DNA of 64,000 nucleotides from Unio delphinus (Eukaryota; Mollusca; Bivalvia; Unionida; Unionidae), in contig JAQISU010000097.1 in NCBI GenBank assembly GCA_029339505.1, positions 5,609,001-5,673,000 of the forward strand. The letters run 5' to 3'. Both the position numbers and the translations under genes were made by a program. Within the stretch, counting starts at the first letter, position 1. The number at the start of each line of letters is the position of its first letter. The notes beneath the pieces were generated by a model that saw nothing but the letters and a program-made list of their open reading frames with translations, did no database searches and was not told where the DNA came from. Shown here piece by piece: positions 38,700 through 48,164 of the stretch.

Positions 38700-41600
38700 C
38701 TTCGACCATTCGATGCGATTATCTACGATTCAAACAATTGTATTGGATATAGTAAACCCTGCAAAGAATGTATCGTCGCTGCGTATCCTAGCTTCCATGG
38801 AGATTTATCAGCACTCAATGCTTCTTCGACAACACTGATATCAACCAACACAATATTATTTAACACTAGAATCTGCTTCCTTGACTCTGTCAAGCCTGGA
38901 ATATCAACTTCGATATTTTGTATTCGTGTATCCTTGGGTCTATAACACAATGGCACTGGGAGTGTTGCAAATTTTTCTTTGTGTGTGTTAAATAACTTCA
39001 TCTGAAGTGTATCTCTGACTATCTTTCTACTTGCCACTATCAAATCGTTTGGTCTCCACGCTTCCCATAAATCATTTAATGGGGTTTCTGAAATTATTTC
39101 ACACGCTGTTTCACATTGGATTATTTCCGGTTATAATCTGATTAGTTTCTTGAACTCGCGTAATTGTTTATCAAGTGATCTATGATCAGTACTAATTTCT
39201 TCATTATAGTCTACAAAATTCTTTAGCCAATTATGTGGAGACAAACCAACAAATGGTGGTGGTTGAGCATGATCACCACACATTATCACTTTTGTATTCG
39301 CTAGCAATAACCAATCAAGAAACCTTTGTAATACATCTAAAGACACTGTGCATGTCTCATCCCAAATGAGGATTTCAGGAATATATTTCTCGCCAATTCG
39401 ATCAAGAGTCCATTCGTCACCTTTCCATCGAAAAAAACTGTGATAAGTGCAAGCATTAATTCCTCGCTGTTTCATCTCTCTTGCAAGTCTGTGTGTTGGT
39501 GTTAGCACAATAATGTTTGATTTCCCATGAGTCGTCTTCCCTGACCCACCACAGCCGTTTAAGTAACTGGTTTTATATCTACATATTGGATCGGAACACG
39601 ACTGTGCATTAAATAGTTCTGATATCTGATTATTTTTCAAGTAATTGTTTTCATTCGTAACATCTACTGATTTAGAATAATCACGCAGATTTTCCTTTCT
39701 AATTCTCAATGATCCCCAACTCTCGTCTGAATTAGTGAATTTAGCCACTGCTTCTTTATGTTTTACGTCTATATAAAATGAATCAGTGGCGACTCTAACT
39801 GCGGTGTCAGGAAATCTATTTATCATCGAAAGTAAATTAATAGAAGCATAAGCCAGCATAGACGACCTTAATACATACTGAGGATTTTCTCCATCTCTGT
39901 AAGTAACAATTGTACTTAATTTGGTTCCATCGGACAAGAAAGTGTCTTTACGATCGACATATATACCCCTAGATGTTACATCTGCGATTATAAAATCGTA
40001 TTTAGCATCATCTTTAATCAACCGCGAAGAATATCGTTTGTGGTCATATTTTCCACCTTGTGTGAACTTACCAATTATTCTTGTACCGAGATCTTTTGCG
40101 TGTTTATTTCTAACTTAAAAGATTTCTTTGGACCATTTCACGATATATTTTTCGTCGAGATCGGGGAATTGTTATACTGTCTAGACTATCGGGTTGTGGT
40201 AACCAGACTTCAGTTTGTTTTCGACATGATATCATTGCTTCACTGACAATCAGTGATATCAGCATTTTAGAATCAATCATATACCGTAATAACACTATTG
40301 ACATCCAGTGTTTTTCAGAGATGTGTCTACCAAACATACCAAACCAAACATAACAACACGGATGAAGTTCTTTAGCCAATTCAAATGATACGACACGAGC
40401 AAATCCGGTGAGATCAAAATCAGGCAGTGGTCCATTAATCGCAACACGGGTCATCTCGTGTGTGGGATGTCCAAATCTTTTGAAGTACTCAGAGCATTCT
40501 CCGTACCCGAGAAAACTCCCTGGATAACACGCAATCATATCAACCGAAATAATACTTTTGGGGTCGTATTTTGTATTCCATAATCCACTATGACCATATT
40601 CATAGTGGATTGATTCGATATCTGAGAGAAATTCTGCGAATGTTGGTTTCCATAGATTTTTTTTCTCGTGAAATGAGCTGCAACTGACGTTATTGTAAAA
40701 CAGTTTGTTAATAATTGCTTGTCGTAATCCGTTGAAAAACCACTAGCTAGTTTTTTCGTCTCATTGTGGAGGGCTTCAGTACGATATATTGCGTCATTGG
40801 GTTTTACAAATTGATCGAGTTTACCCTCTTCGTCTTCAAAACTGTGAAGTAATCACACTGACACAGGATCGTTTATACTTAACTCGTAAAAAAAATCAAA
40901 TAAATTTCCCGTGTAATATTTTATTGCTCTATCCCGCGGAAATATTGTTACTGCGGAGGTCCAAGCGTGTGCATTATGGTCAATAATTTTGATTGGGGAT
41001 CCTCTCGATTTATACTTCGGTTCATATAATATCTCGCCTGTTACTGTCTCCACGGATATTGGGAATTTTAGTATCCGCTCTAACGCTGCCACATTTTGAA
41101 TTATTGCCCCTCTCTCCTTTACTGTTAATCCTCATTCATATATTTTGCGTCTTAGATCCATCAATTTGTTACCACGCAACGCATTTGTAAAATGATCTAT
41201 TATTCGTTCTGCTACACAATTCCACGACGAATATTTCATGGGTTTTAATTTTTCAATACTCGGTTTATCATTTATCGGATAGATCCCATAAACAACCGCG
41301 GCTGCAGGATAGGATCTCTCGTAATACGGTTTGTCAATTCCAGTCAGAATTCCTGGTTTGGAATCCTGACTCACAGTGACAGTTCTCTTACTTTTCAGGA
41401 TGGGTTCAAATTTGTCGCGTATAATCCAATTCCCCGTTTCTGAGCGGATAATGAATTTCACTCTAAAAAATACTTTTTCTTGTCAAGATGCGAGATTATC
41501 ACTGCTGCTCTTTCGTGGTTCGTGGTAGCATCAACACTACCATGAATTCGAAATGTTGACCAACAGTGAGATGCTCCATCACGCTTGAATTCATTAAAAC

Positions 41601-41706
41601 CATCACTGATTCTACCTATCATGCTTCTATCACTTATTAGATTCGAGATTGAATTCAACATTTTTCCAAGGCGTAATTTTCGATAATCTCTCAAACTCCT
41701 CCACAT
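38700..41706 (-). pseudogene. Family B DNA polymerase fused to an SF1 helicase, frameshifted
   Basis: Five consecutive - strand open segments share one order. 41,706-41,132 is an N-terminal region with KPMKYSSWNCVAERIIDHF. 41,092-40,560 is a central region. 40,560-40,110 carries polymerase motif A (VDMIACYPGSF) and RKQTEVWLP. 40,021-39,131 carries motif B (RSSMLAYASINLLSM), motif C (RVATDSFYID, with A in place of the usual first D) and then, in the same frame, a helicase with Walker A GCGGSGKTT, Walker B EILIWDETC and motif III VIMCGDHAQPPP. 39,043-38,723 carries LCYRPKD and GYAATIHSLQG (SF1 motif V/VI region). Polymerase and helicase are continuous in one frame, so the fusion is original. 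The role would be element replication. At least four frameshifts or stops inactivate it, and the last helicase motif seems truncated. Confidence 0.8.
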
Positions 41707-41747
41707 TATTATTAAAACAAGTATTTAAATAAAGAATTTATTATATA
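41707..41747. promoter_or_regulatory. Divergent promoter region of polymerase-helicase and zinc-finger genes
   Basis: 41 AT-rich bases lie between two outward-facing starts, with TTTAAATAAAG and TTATTATATA just before the + strand ATG. TTATTATAT-ATG recurs at other starts of this element family. Confidence 0.4.
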
Positions 41748-42089
41748 ATGAATCATTGCAAATGGCTTCTGATAGGATCAGTAACTGCCTGTAACAAATC
41801 ATGCAGAAATGAATTCTGTGGATATCATTTACAAAGCGTACGTCATGGAAGCTTAGGACCCTTATCTTGCATACGATGTGGAATAGGTGTGCATGGTAAG
41901 TCGCAGTTGTGTCTCATTTGTGGTGGTAAGCGATACAGAGAACTAAAGCGCTATTATAATAAACGAGTCAAGAACTCCATCAAAGATTCCATCAATGACT
42001 CTGACTGTGTCAGCGTCTTCGACTCTGTCAAGGATAAAATCATAAGAACACCTCAAGACTACATTGATAGATTCTCAAGTAATAATTAG
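41748..42089 (+). CDS. Small cysteine-rich zinc-finger protein, paralogue of the palindrome copy
   Basis: 113 codons, intact. The N-terminal CKWLLIGSVTACNKSCRNEF.CGYH and then CIRCGIGVHGKSQLCLICGG give two or three CxxC/CxxH zinc sites. The 105-residue protein in each palindrome arm has the same layout (CSWLFQGSTQRCGKNSLGKF, CLGCGKGVRGKYQICNECGG). The C-terminal tail (SIKDSINDSDCVSVFDSVKD) is encoded by the 15-bp mini-palindrome repeat. Function is unknown: DNA or RNA binding is likely. It stays intact while both neighbours (polymerase and endonuclease) are broken. Confidence 0.7.
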   Translation: MNHCKWLLIGSVTACNKSCRNEFCGYHLQSVRHGSLGPLSCIRCGIGVHGKSQLCLICGGKRYRELKRYYNKRVKNSIKDSINDSDCVSVFDSVKDKIIRTPQDYIDRFSSNN

Positions 42090-42129
42090 ACCAAATAATG
42101 ATTTAGACAAATAATATTATAGTATATAA

Positions 42130-42620
42130 ATGAACCAAGAATTTCAACCACATCCCGTGATTACCAACTATGAAGCATCTCGTGATGGTATTGTCAGATA
42201 CAGCAGGCTGAAGAAACCAGTTGGTGTTGTTAATAATCTTTGATATCTTCTGCTTAATTCTGGAGGGAAAAGTCATCTTAATCACTGAATCGCATATGAG
42301 TGTTTCCATGGATTGATGAAAGATGGGTTTGTAATGGATCATATTGATTCCAATCCTAGGAACAATTCTTTATCGAATCTACGAGCTATAACACAAAGTG
42401 AAAACACCAAACGAGGAGGGACTGGAAAACACTTGAACAATGCGAAGCCTATAAAATCCTTTAATACAAAAAAATAACGAACAAAGAGTATTTCAATCAA
42501 TGAATGAAGCTGGAAAGTATTTTGATATTTGCGAACCTTCGGTACGAAAAGTAGCAGAACGAGTATATCAATCAGCGATTTCCAAGAAAACCGGACATAG
42601 AATTCAATTCGTTTACATTT
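42130..42620 (+). pseudogene. HNH homing endonuclease with NUMOD-like tail, broken
   Basis: Starts MNQEFQPHPVITNYEASRDG, a NUMOD4-like opening (short 'I.NYE.SR.G.VR'). After two stops comes the HNH core FVMDHIDSNPRNNSLSNLRA followed by ITQSEN, close to the family consensus (DHIDGNPxNNxxxNLR). After a further frameshift there is a NUMOD1-like segment (VFQSMNEAGKYFDICEPSVR). It would have cut a specific DNA site as a selfish or competitive nuclease. At least three lesions. Confidence 0.75.
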
Positions 42621-43063
42621 AAATTATTATATGTAGTATTTCGGGGAATAACTCGTGTGGGCTTGTGTGTGCTGTTTTGAAAACAACGATAACTCCTTTG
42701 TTGTAGTCAGGGATCTCAATTGGAATTTTCGATAACTGAATGTCTTTTGTGTGTTGGTTTTTGAAACACTGTCACCGGATCTCAATGGGATTTTTTGATG
42801 ACTCATGGTCTAATATACACCATCCGTTAAACCCTTCACGTGATACACTTATATTATATTTAAAATTATAGACTTGTAGATTACAAACACTAGTGTATTC
42901 CATACACGGTTGGGATCTCGTCCTGGGGCCCATCATTCGAATCTCGTGGCAGGCATTATTGTCGACGGTACCGTTCGGAAGGTTTTTCTATACATAATTG
43001 GGGCTTTAAGCCATTCGCAATTCAACCGTGAAACCACCATATGTCACAGACCGTCACACGGTG
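42621..43063. other. Gap before the terminal module, nothing recognised
   Basis: Repeated GGGATCTCAAT or GATCTCAATGGGATTTT pieces occur twice (about 42,710 and 42,778), and a G+C-richer stretch lies at 42,905-43,010. No gene. Confidence 0.4.
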
Positions 43064-43327
43064 AGCAGCAGAGAGGGTGAACCCTACAACGTTTTCAGAC
43101 AAAATTTTGATTGAATCCTTAAAACGAGCCTTCCTACGATCTCATTTTAACCAAAAAAAATGTCTCAGGGGCAAACCCTACAACGTTTTTAGACAAAAAA
43201 TTTATTGAAATCTTAATGAGCTTTCCCTACGAAATCTCATTTTAACTAAAAAAATGAAAACGGAGACTTTTACGATTTTTTAATCAATTTTGGTCGCAAC
43301 TTGTTGTCATCCACCCTCTCTGCTGCT
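43064..43327. repeat. Terminal-type module, internal or left-end copy
   Basis: 264 bp bounded by AGCAGCAGAGAGGGTG and its complement CACCCTCTCTGCTGCT. Inside are two diverged tandem copies of an ACCCTACAACGTTTTCAGAC unit, and then the same AATCAATTTTGGTCGCAACT block found in the ends of the palindrome (48,989-49,216 and 63,375-63,602). As in the palindrome, the module is followed directly by a - strand penton-like gene. There is no 5-bp direct repeat around it (CGGTG against ACAGG), so it is not a clean stand-alone insertion. It may be the left end of a younger element. Confidence 0.8.
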
Positions 43328-43379
43328 ACAGGTTAACAAAAAATAAGAAATGATTTTAACCGCAGATTTGATCCAGTCT

Positions 43380-44729
43380 TTAGGACTTTACAAACAAACT
43401 AATCGCTAACACCTCTTCTTGTAAATCAATCAGATTATTTGACTGGTCGGTAAGTCGGAAATTAATTCTCGTTAACGAATTATTATGGCATCGCATGTAG
43501 ACAGGATTAATTGGGTTTTCAATAATTAGGAATCCTGGAGGAGCTGTTGGTGCAAATGAATAAAGAATATATCCCTGCTGAGCTTGATTTGATTGCTCTA
43601 GATTAATCTGATAGCTTCCTTCGATAACATCACATACTAAATTAAGCGCAATCACCGTTGAAATATTCACGTTGAACGGAGCGATATGCCTACCACCACC
43701 ATCTGGATCATTATTATATTTGAGGAGGACAGTTGAATCTGATTTTTGTAGCGCTTTGATATCGGTTTTAACAATTCTTGCTAATTCATCAGCGTTGTAT
43801 TTCGGAAACTTGAAATTACGCAGATTGTCTTCTGTGATATTGTAATCGGTTAGGAATCGTTGTTTATTGTCGCTGTTGTCATTAATTATTGTTTGAATAA
43901 TTAGTTCATAGATATATTCCATGTCCGATATAAGTTGATTTATTATTTCAACGTGTTTTTGCGATCTTGTTTTCCGTAGTTGTTCTAGTTGTGTGTCATA
44001 TAATTGTTTAATCTCATTAAAATAACCACGGACGTCAGTTAGCGTAAATGAAATAGTAACAGATGAGTCGGTTGTTCTTTTAATGATAAAATCCCATTGC
44101 AATGTGTCTTTGTTGGTGAATATAAATCTATCGGCGATTTTTCCTTTTCTTATATCAGATAAATCATCTCGATAACTGGGATTGATTTCATGATATGATT
44201 GTACATCCGTGGTTAAGTCGGTGGTGGATTTTTCCGGTGGTTTTTCAGGCCATCCCAGTACGGTTCTAATAGAACTCTGATAGATATCTACGACGTATCC
44301 TTCTGTGCTTATCTCAATTGCGGATGATAGCGTCGGCTCATGAACTGTTATAGCGATTTTCGATTCTTTTCCAGTAATCGATTTTATTCTACGCGCGAAT
44401 TCATTATTGATTTGTTCGATTTGGTATGATCCGGTTGGTATGGAAACAACGTTCCAGTCTGGGGTTCCGTCGGGTTTATTCTTATTTGCAAACACTAAAG
44501 AATTATTGGGTTGTTGACCACCAAATGATTTTGATCTGATATTAGGCCAACTGTGATACACTCGTAGTTTTGCTAGCGCTATCTCCTTCACGGGGACTGG
44601 GCTAGGGAAATTCACACTAAACTCGGGTTCCGTTGATGTTATTGATATCATGCTTGTTTGTACTGGGTTCGTGTTCTCCACTATTTGTTGAAGTAATTCC
44701 ATCGGTGTCGTCATTGTTATTATACTCAT
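43380..44729 (-). CDS. Penton-like / minor capsid protein, element copy
   Basis: 449 codons, intact, ATG at 44,729. Residues about 15-170 hold ISITSTEPEFSVNFPSPVPV, ALAKLRVYHSWPNI and PTGSYQIEQINNEF. Residues about 345-449 hold HIAPFNVNISTVIALNLVCD, YILYSFAPTAPPGFLIIENP and LTDQSNNLIDLQEEVLAISL. This N- and C-terminal pattern (strand-rich, 'GSY.I..IN', a late 'YSF.P..PPG..I...P' block and a final 'LTDQ...L') is one I associate with structural proteins of animal Polinton-like elements, probably penton or spike. That role is inference. The palindrome copy is nearly identical at both ends but unrelated in the middle (about 175-345). It is first of the leftward structural cluster. Confidence 0.65.
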   Translation of the reverse strand: MSIITMTTPMELLQQIVENTNPVQTSMISITSTEPEFSVNFPSPVPVKEIALAKLRVYHSWPNIRSKSFGGQQPNNSLVFANKNKPDGTPDWNVVSIPTGSYQIEQINNEFARRIKSITGKESKIAITVHEPTLSSAIEISTEGYVVDIYQSSIRTVLGWPEKPPEKSTTDLTTDVQSYHEINPSYRDDLSDIRKGKIADRFIFTNKDTLQWDFIIKRTTDSSVTISFTLTDVRGYFNEIKQLYDTQLEQLRKTRSQKHVEIINQLISDMEYIYELIIQTIINDNSDNKQRFLTDYNITEDNLRNFKFPKYNADELARIVKTDIKALQKSDSTVLLKYNNDPDGGGRHIAPFNVNISTVIALNLVCDVIEGSYQINLEQSNQAQQGYILYSFAPTAPPGFLIIENPINPVYMRCHNNSLTRINFRLTDQSNNLIDLQEEVLAISLFVKS

Positions 44730-44960
44730 GTTGTATTTCTAATTTTGACACCGCGGAATCATAAATACTGACCATCACTGAGAACTCACAATCTGGTATG
44801 GTTGAGATTATTGAGATCATTTTGGTTTTTGGGTTTGTTTTTGGGTTCGTGTTTTCTGATTCCATCGGTGTTGTCATTGTTATTATATTCATGTTGTTGC
44901 TCTAATTTTGATATCGCTGAATCAAAAATACTGACTATCGCTGAGAATTCACTATCTGAT
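44640..44960. repeat. Tandem duplication joining two gene ends
   Basis: A unit of about 155 bp is present twice (about 44,640-44,796 and 44,807-44,960). Each copy holds the start of the penton-like gene (TCCATCGGTGTCGTCATTGT) and the tail-coding part of the membrane-protein gene (CTCATGTTGTATTTCTAATT). As a result the membrane protein ends in codons derived from a penton start read in another frame. Confidence 0.8.
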
Positions 44961-45343
44961 ATAATTGTATTATCGAGTGACGACGATATCATCAGGGATA
45001 ACTGCGAATATGCGGTTGATGCAATATGAAATTGAATTAAGTAATTCTGCAGTTTACTCTGGCTGCATAATGATATCTTTTTTGCTATCTCGGTTGATAT
45101 ACCCCCGATTGTAGCCACCGCAGAAATGCAAATTGGAACTACGACCGGGGCAATCATTGTAACCGATGAAAGTATTATTCCGGCGCCAGCGAGAACGCTT
45201 GACACCGAGTACATAGTAATATCAATTGCGGTGATTCTTCGTCGGTATTTTTTTATTTTTATTTGATACTCCTCAGTGAGGGTTTTGAGTCTAGTCTGAA
45301 ATTCTCTGATATGATCATAGCGACATTGCGTTGATGAAATCAT
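44786..45343 (-). CDS. Two-helix membrane protein of unknown role
   Basis: 185 codons. Residues 1-40 are charged and helical (TRLKTLTEEYQIKIKKYRRR). Two hydrophobic segments follow (about 46-72, VSSVLAGAGIILSSVTMIAP, and about 73-90, VVVPICISAVATIGG), with a short turn between. A helical segment and a polar, Asn-rich tail (QQHEYNNNDNTDG) complete it. No signal peptide. Its place inside the structural cluster suggests a virion or membrane-active protein, by inference only. The last about 40 residues lie in the tandem duplication, so the original C-terminus may have been different. Confidence 0.6.
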   Translation of the reverse strand: MISSTQCRYDHIREFQTRLKTLTEEYQIKIKKYRRRITAIDITMYSVSSVLAGAGIILSSVTMIAPVVVPICISAVATIGGISTEIAKKISLCSQSKLQNYLIQFHIASTAYSQLSLMISSSLDNTIISDSEFSAIVSIFDSAISKLEQQHEYNNNDNTDGIRKHEPKNKPKNQNDLNNLNHTRL

Positions 45344-45568
45344 TTTTATTTTAAAAATACTAGTGTTTTCAATTGTGTTTTCAAGTTCGCGGAAAGTGAT
45401 TTCAAATTCGCGGAAAACTCTTTCACGGTGTCGAATCGATATTACGACGATGATGGAATCATTGTTGTTATTTTAAACCCGCTAGTGTTTTCAATTATTC
45501 GCCATCGTTAAGGGGTCCAGGGCAGGACAGGTAGGTAGATGGGTTGGGATGTCGTAGGTATGGTAGCT

Positions 45569-47089
45569 TCAGCCTGAAAAATCATCTACGAGTTCTAAAC
45601 ACCAAGTTATTTTTGATCTAATGGTGGAGCTATCAACCGCGACGACATTAAAGTGTTGACCGTTACTCCTGATAATTAACATCGCAGTGCCACCAGAGTA
45701 GGTTTTACCGCCCGCGATCATGTTAAATTGATCGATAGAGATCCACGTTAGCCTGTAGATACCTTCAATCCCCGTTGTACTGTAGATATCGCCCCCCGCA
45801 TCACTCCTCGTCCAGAGACCAGTGGACAATGTAGTATAAACGTCTCTTATCCAATCCATGGTTCCATGATCGACTGTATACACGACATTTTTAATTCTTA
45901 TGTGTGGATGCGGAATCCTTATCTTTTCAAAATTTTCTTTTAGTTTACGAATATCATTGTAAATATCTTTGAGAGTCATCGTAGATGTAGCCGGGACACC
46001 AAAAAACTTATCGACGACGTCGTTGGTGGGTTTTTGATCTCCCTTTAGTTTAATAATATCGTCAATGACGTCGGAATAGGTTTTATTGATTTCGGTATTT
46101 TTCATTATCGTTCCATCGCGGCGTTGAAAAAATGTAAATAAAAGGATATTAAATGCCATAGTTGTTCGGGTTTGATAATCACTAACGAGGTCAAAATATG
46201 TCGTCGTGATATTGCTATCTTTATAGATTTCAAAGAAATTATTAACTATTTTGTTGGTGGATTTTTGTTCGTCAATAGCTTTTTTAACTTCAGCGAGGGT
46301 TGGACCTGTCAACGATGTGGTTTCAGAAACAGGTGTTCTCCCCAAAAATCTATCAACGATGGTATTAAGTGTTGTTTGTCTCATCATAAACATATTAATA
46401 TCTTTGAGAGTCATCGTAGATGTAGCCGGGACACCAAAGAAACTATTAGCGATGTAGGCATTGTGAGTGTGCTTGCCGATAAACTCACTGATTTCAGCGA
46501 GAGTCATGCCTGCCACAAGCGGGGTTCCAAAAAACTTAACAATGACGTCGTTAGTGGGTTTTTGATCTTCTATTAGTTTAGAAATCTCGAGATAATTTGC
46601 CTTGATTTCATTTTCATTCATCATCCTTCCCGCGTCCTTGTTAAAAAAGAATAGCGATAGATAATTTTTAATTTCAGTGAGAGTCATGCCAACCACAAGC
46701 GGTGTTCCAAAGAATTTATGTATGACATTTTTGCGAAAATTATTATAACCTCGTATAAGATCATTCAGCTCACGTTCGTTGGTAGCAATCGCGTCGGTGA
46801 TCGTAGACACAAGTGCGCCTGGTTTAAGTCGTCCGTCGTTGGAATACAGCGCAATAGAGTTTTCAGCGGCGTCGCGCTGCCGTATCAAAATGTCATTTAA
46901 TGACACATCACTGGATTTCAATTTACCCTGTTTGTCTTGAAATACAACTATTTCATTAGGATCAACATTTGTTAAGTTCAACGTCTCAGCGATTTCATCT
47001 TCAATTATTTTTTTTATATCCTTGACAGAATCAGGTGGTGCAGTGCCATCGGGTTTGGGTTTCAAAGATCTCCCCCAAATATCAATCAT
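45569..47089 (-). CDS. Repeat-shaft, fibre-like structural protein
   Basis: 506 codons, ATG at 47,089. After an N-terminal region with LKPKPDGTAPPDSVKDIKKI come six diverged repeats, each starting with FFG or a variant and 'T.TL.(D/E)I' (FFGTPLVVGMTLTEIKNYL, FFGTPLVAGMTLAEISEFI, FFGVPATSTMTLKDINMFM twice in variant form). QKPTND(V/I)V linkers separate several of them. Residues about 395-506 are a separate, aromatic and Gly-rich domain (GIEGIYRLTWISIDQFNMIA). A repeat shaft plus C-terminal head, within a capsid cluster, suggests a host-binding fibre. I know of no named family for it. Two repeat units share a nearly identical DNA stretch of about 40 bp (45,971 and 46,401), a sign of recent duplication. 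Confidence 0.6.
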   Translation of the reverse strand: MIDIWGRSLKPKPDGTAPPDSVKDIKKIIEDEIAETLNLTNVDPNEIVVFQDKQGKLKSSDVSLNDILIRQRDAAENSIALYSNDGRLKPGALVSTITDAIATNERELNDLIRGYNNFRKNVIHKFFGTPLVVGMTLTEIKNYLSLFFFNKDAGRMMNENEIKANYLEISKLIEDQKPTNDVIVKFFGTPLVAGMTLAEISEFIGKHTHNAYIANSFFGVPATSTMTLKDINMFMMRQTTLNTIVDRFLGRTPVSETTSLTGPTLAEVKKAIDEQKSTNKIVNNFFEIYKDSNITTTYFDLVSDYQTRTTMAFNILLFTFFQRRDGTIMKNTEINKTYSDVIDDIIKLKGDQKPTNDVVDKFFGVPATSTMTLKDIYNDIRKLKENFEKIRIPHPHIRIKNVVYTVDHGTMDWIRDVYTTLSTGLWTRSDAGGDIYSTTGIEGIYRLTWISIDQFNMIAGGKTYSGGTAMLIIRSNGQHFNVVAVDSSTIRSKITWCLELVDDFSG

Positions 47090-47113
47090 GTTATTGTAAA
47101 ACTCTTTCTCTCT

Positions 47114-47698
47114 CTAAAATCGTTTTTGACGACTTCGTTGAAAAATCTTCGATTTTCTCCAGCGATTACTAGTGTATTCATTCACGACAACATGTGGTGG
47201 TTTTCCGCTTGGGTTACTCAAGGAGTTAGAAATAGCGTTAAGGACATTTAATACTTCGCTGCCACATATTGGTGGGTCATTCATTTGTTGTGTTGGTAGC
47301 GTAGAATACCAAGTCTTCATTGAAAATTTTTTTATATAACCCATAAATTCTTTTGGCGGGGCTAATCCATATGAATCAAAATAGACAATCCCACGTGGAT
47401 CAATAGCGTATGCAACCCAGTGAGTTCCGGGTCCAGTGCTGTTATCTAAATTAATGATTCCGGTTTCACCGCTGTTTGGTTGATGTGGTAATTGATCTTT
47501 CATAAAGACACCTCTGAAGTTTTTAATCGCTAGTTTTTTAGCAGCATCGAGTAAATCAAAATTGGACATGGGAACCATCGAAGATTTGGGAACCATAGGT
47601 TCCTCAATTAATAAATCGTTCCTGGTAGTCTTAGACCCTTTCCGCTGTACCACGAATACGGGGTTCCTGGTAGTCTTAGACCCTTTCCGCTGTACCAC
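47114..47698 (-). CDS. Adenain-like cysteine protease (virion maturation)
   Basis: The conserved part fits the adenovirus/Polinton protease fold. In 194-codon numbering there is His93 in GPGTHWVAY, Asp108 in VYFDSYG, Gln138 in LPTQQ and Cys145 in DPPICGSEVLN. The Gln-Cys spacing of 7 equals that of adenain, and Asp in place of Glu is common in the wider family. It would cleave capsid precursors. The frame has no ATG at its left: it stays open upstream through three 45-bp direct repeats (encoding VVQRKGSKTTRNPVF units) into the pX-like gene. The first ATG is at residue 35, still before the catalytic domain. So it starts there, or it is made by frameshifting from the upstream gene. Confidence 0.85.
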   Translation of the reverse strand: MVQRKGSKTTRNPVFVVQRKGSKTTRNDLLIEEPMVPKSSMVPMSNFDLLDAAKKLAIKNFRGVFMKDQLPHQPNSGETGIINLDNSTGPGTHWVAYAIDPRGIVYFDSYGLAPPKEFMGYIKKFSMKTWYSTLPTQQMNDPPICGSEVLNVLNAISNSLSNPSGKPPHVVVNEYTSNRWRKSKIFQRSRQKRF

Positions 47699-47733
47699 GA
47701 ATACGGGGTTCCTGGTAGTCTTAGACCCTTTCC
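47598..47733. repeat. 45-bp direct repeat, three copies
   Basis: GTTCCTGGTAGTCTTAGACC plus CTTTCCGCTGTACCACGAATACGGG, two full copies and one partial at the pX end. The period is a multiple of three, so each copy adds 15 residues to the protease N-terminus. Confidence 0.95.
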
Positions 47734-48116
47734 CTTTTTTTATATCCTTTCCCAGTTGCTTTCTTTAGTGCCATTCCTGCTGCAGTACCAACGGCTCCTA
47801 ACGCAGCCGCTTTAGCCACCGCTGGGGCTGCTGCTGCAATCAATGCTGGAATCGCAGCTAACAACGGAAATATACCGCCTGTTTTAATCATATTTTTGAT
47901 AGCAGCCGCAGAAAGAGTAATCTGAACACCTTTTTTGGCTGCAAGTGCATCATTGAAATGTTTTATTTGACGAGTTGTCAGTGATAATTTATTTGCACCA
48001 CCAGTCATTTGGTTGGGTTTCAACGTGATTGTGGTTCCACATTTTTTAGCTGATTCCGATTGCAATTTTTTTAATTGACCGGGAGTTAACGCAACACTAA
48101 TAACACTATATGACAT
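47721..48116 (-). CDS. pX-like minor capsid protein
   Basis: 131 codons, ATG at 48,116. Residues 1-60 are basic (LTPGQLKKLQSESAKKCGTT). A hydrophobic Ala-rich stretch at about 84-118 (FPLLAAIPALIAAAAPAVAK) and a basic tail (KKATGKGYKKRERV) follow. This layout is that of the adenovirus pX/mu-like protein in Polintons, a capsid-associated and possibly membrane-active or DNA-condensing protein. Residues 37-41 (MTGG/A) fit the adenain cleavage consensus (M/I/L)xGG|x, which suits the protease encoded next door. It ends inside the repeat region that starts the protease frame. Confidence 0.75.
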   Translation of the reverse strand: MSYSVISVALTPGQLKKLQSESAKKCGTTITLKPNQMTGGANKLSLTTRQIKHFNDALAAKKGVQITLSAAAIKNMIKTGGIFPLLAAIPALIAAAAPAVAKAAALGAVGTAAGMALKKATGKGYKKRERV

Positions 48117-48164
48117 TATACATAATTGATTGATTCTAATTCAATGAAAAATCGAGAAAATCAA

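Noticed and set aside
46172..46576. + strand ORF inside the fibre-like gene
   Set aside because: Shadow frame of the - strand repeat protein.
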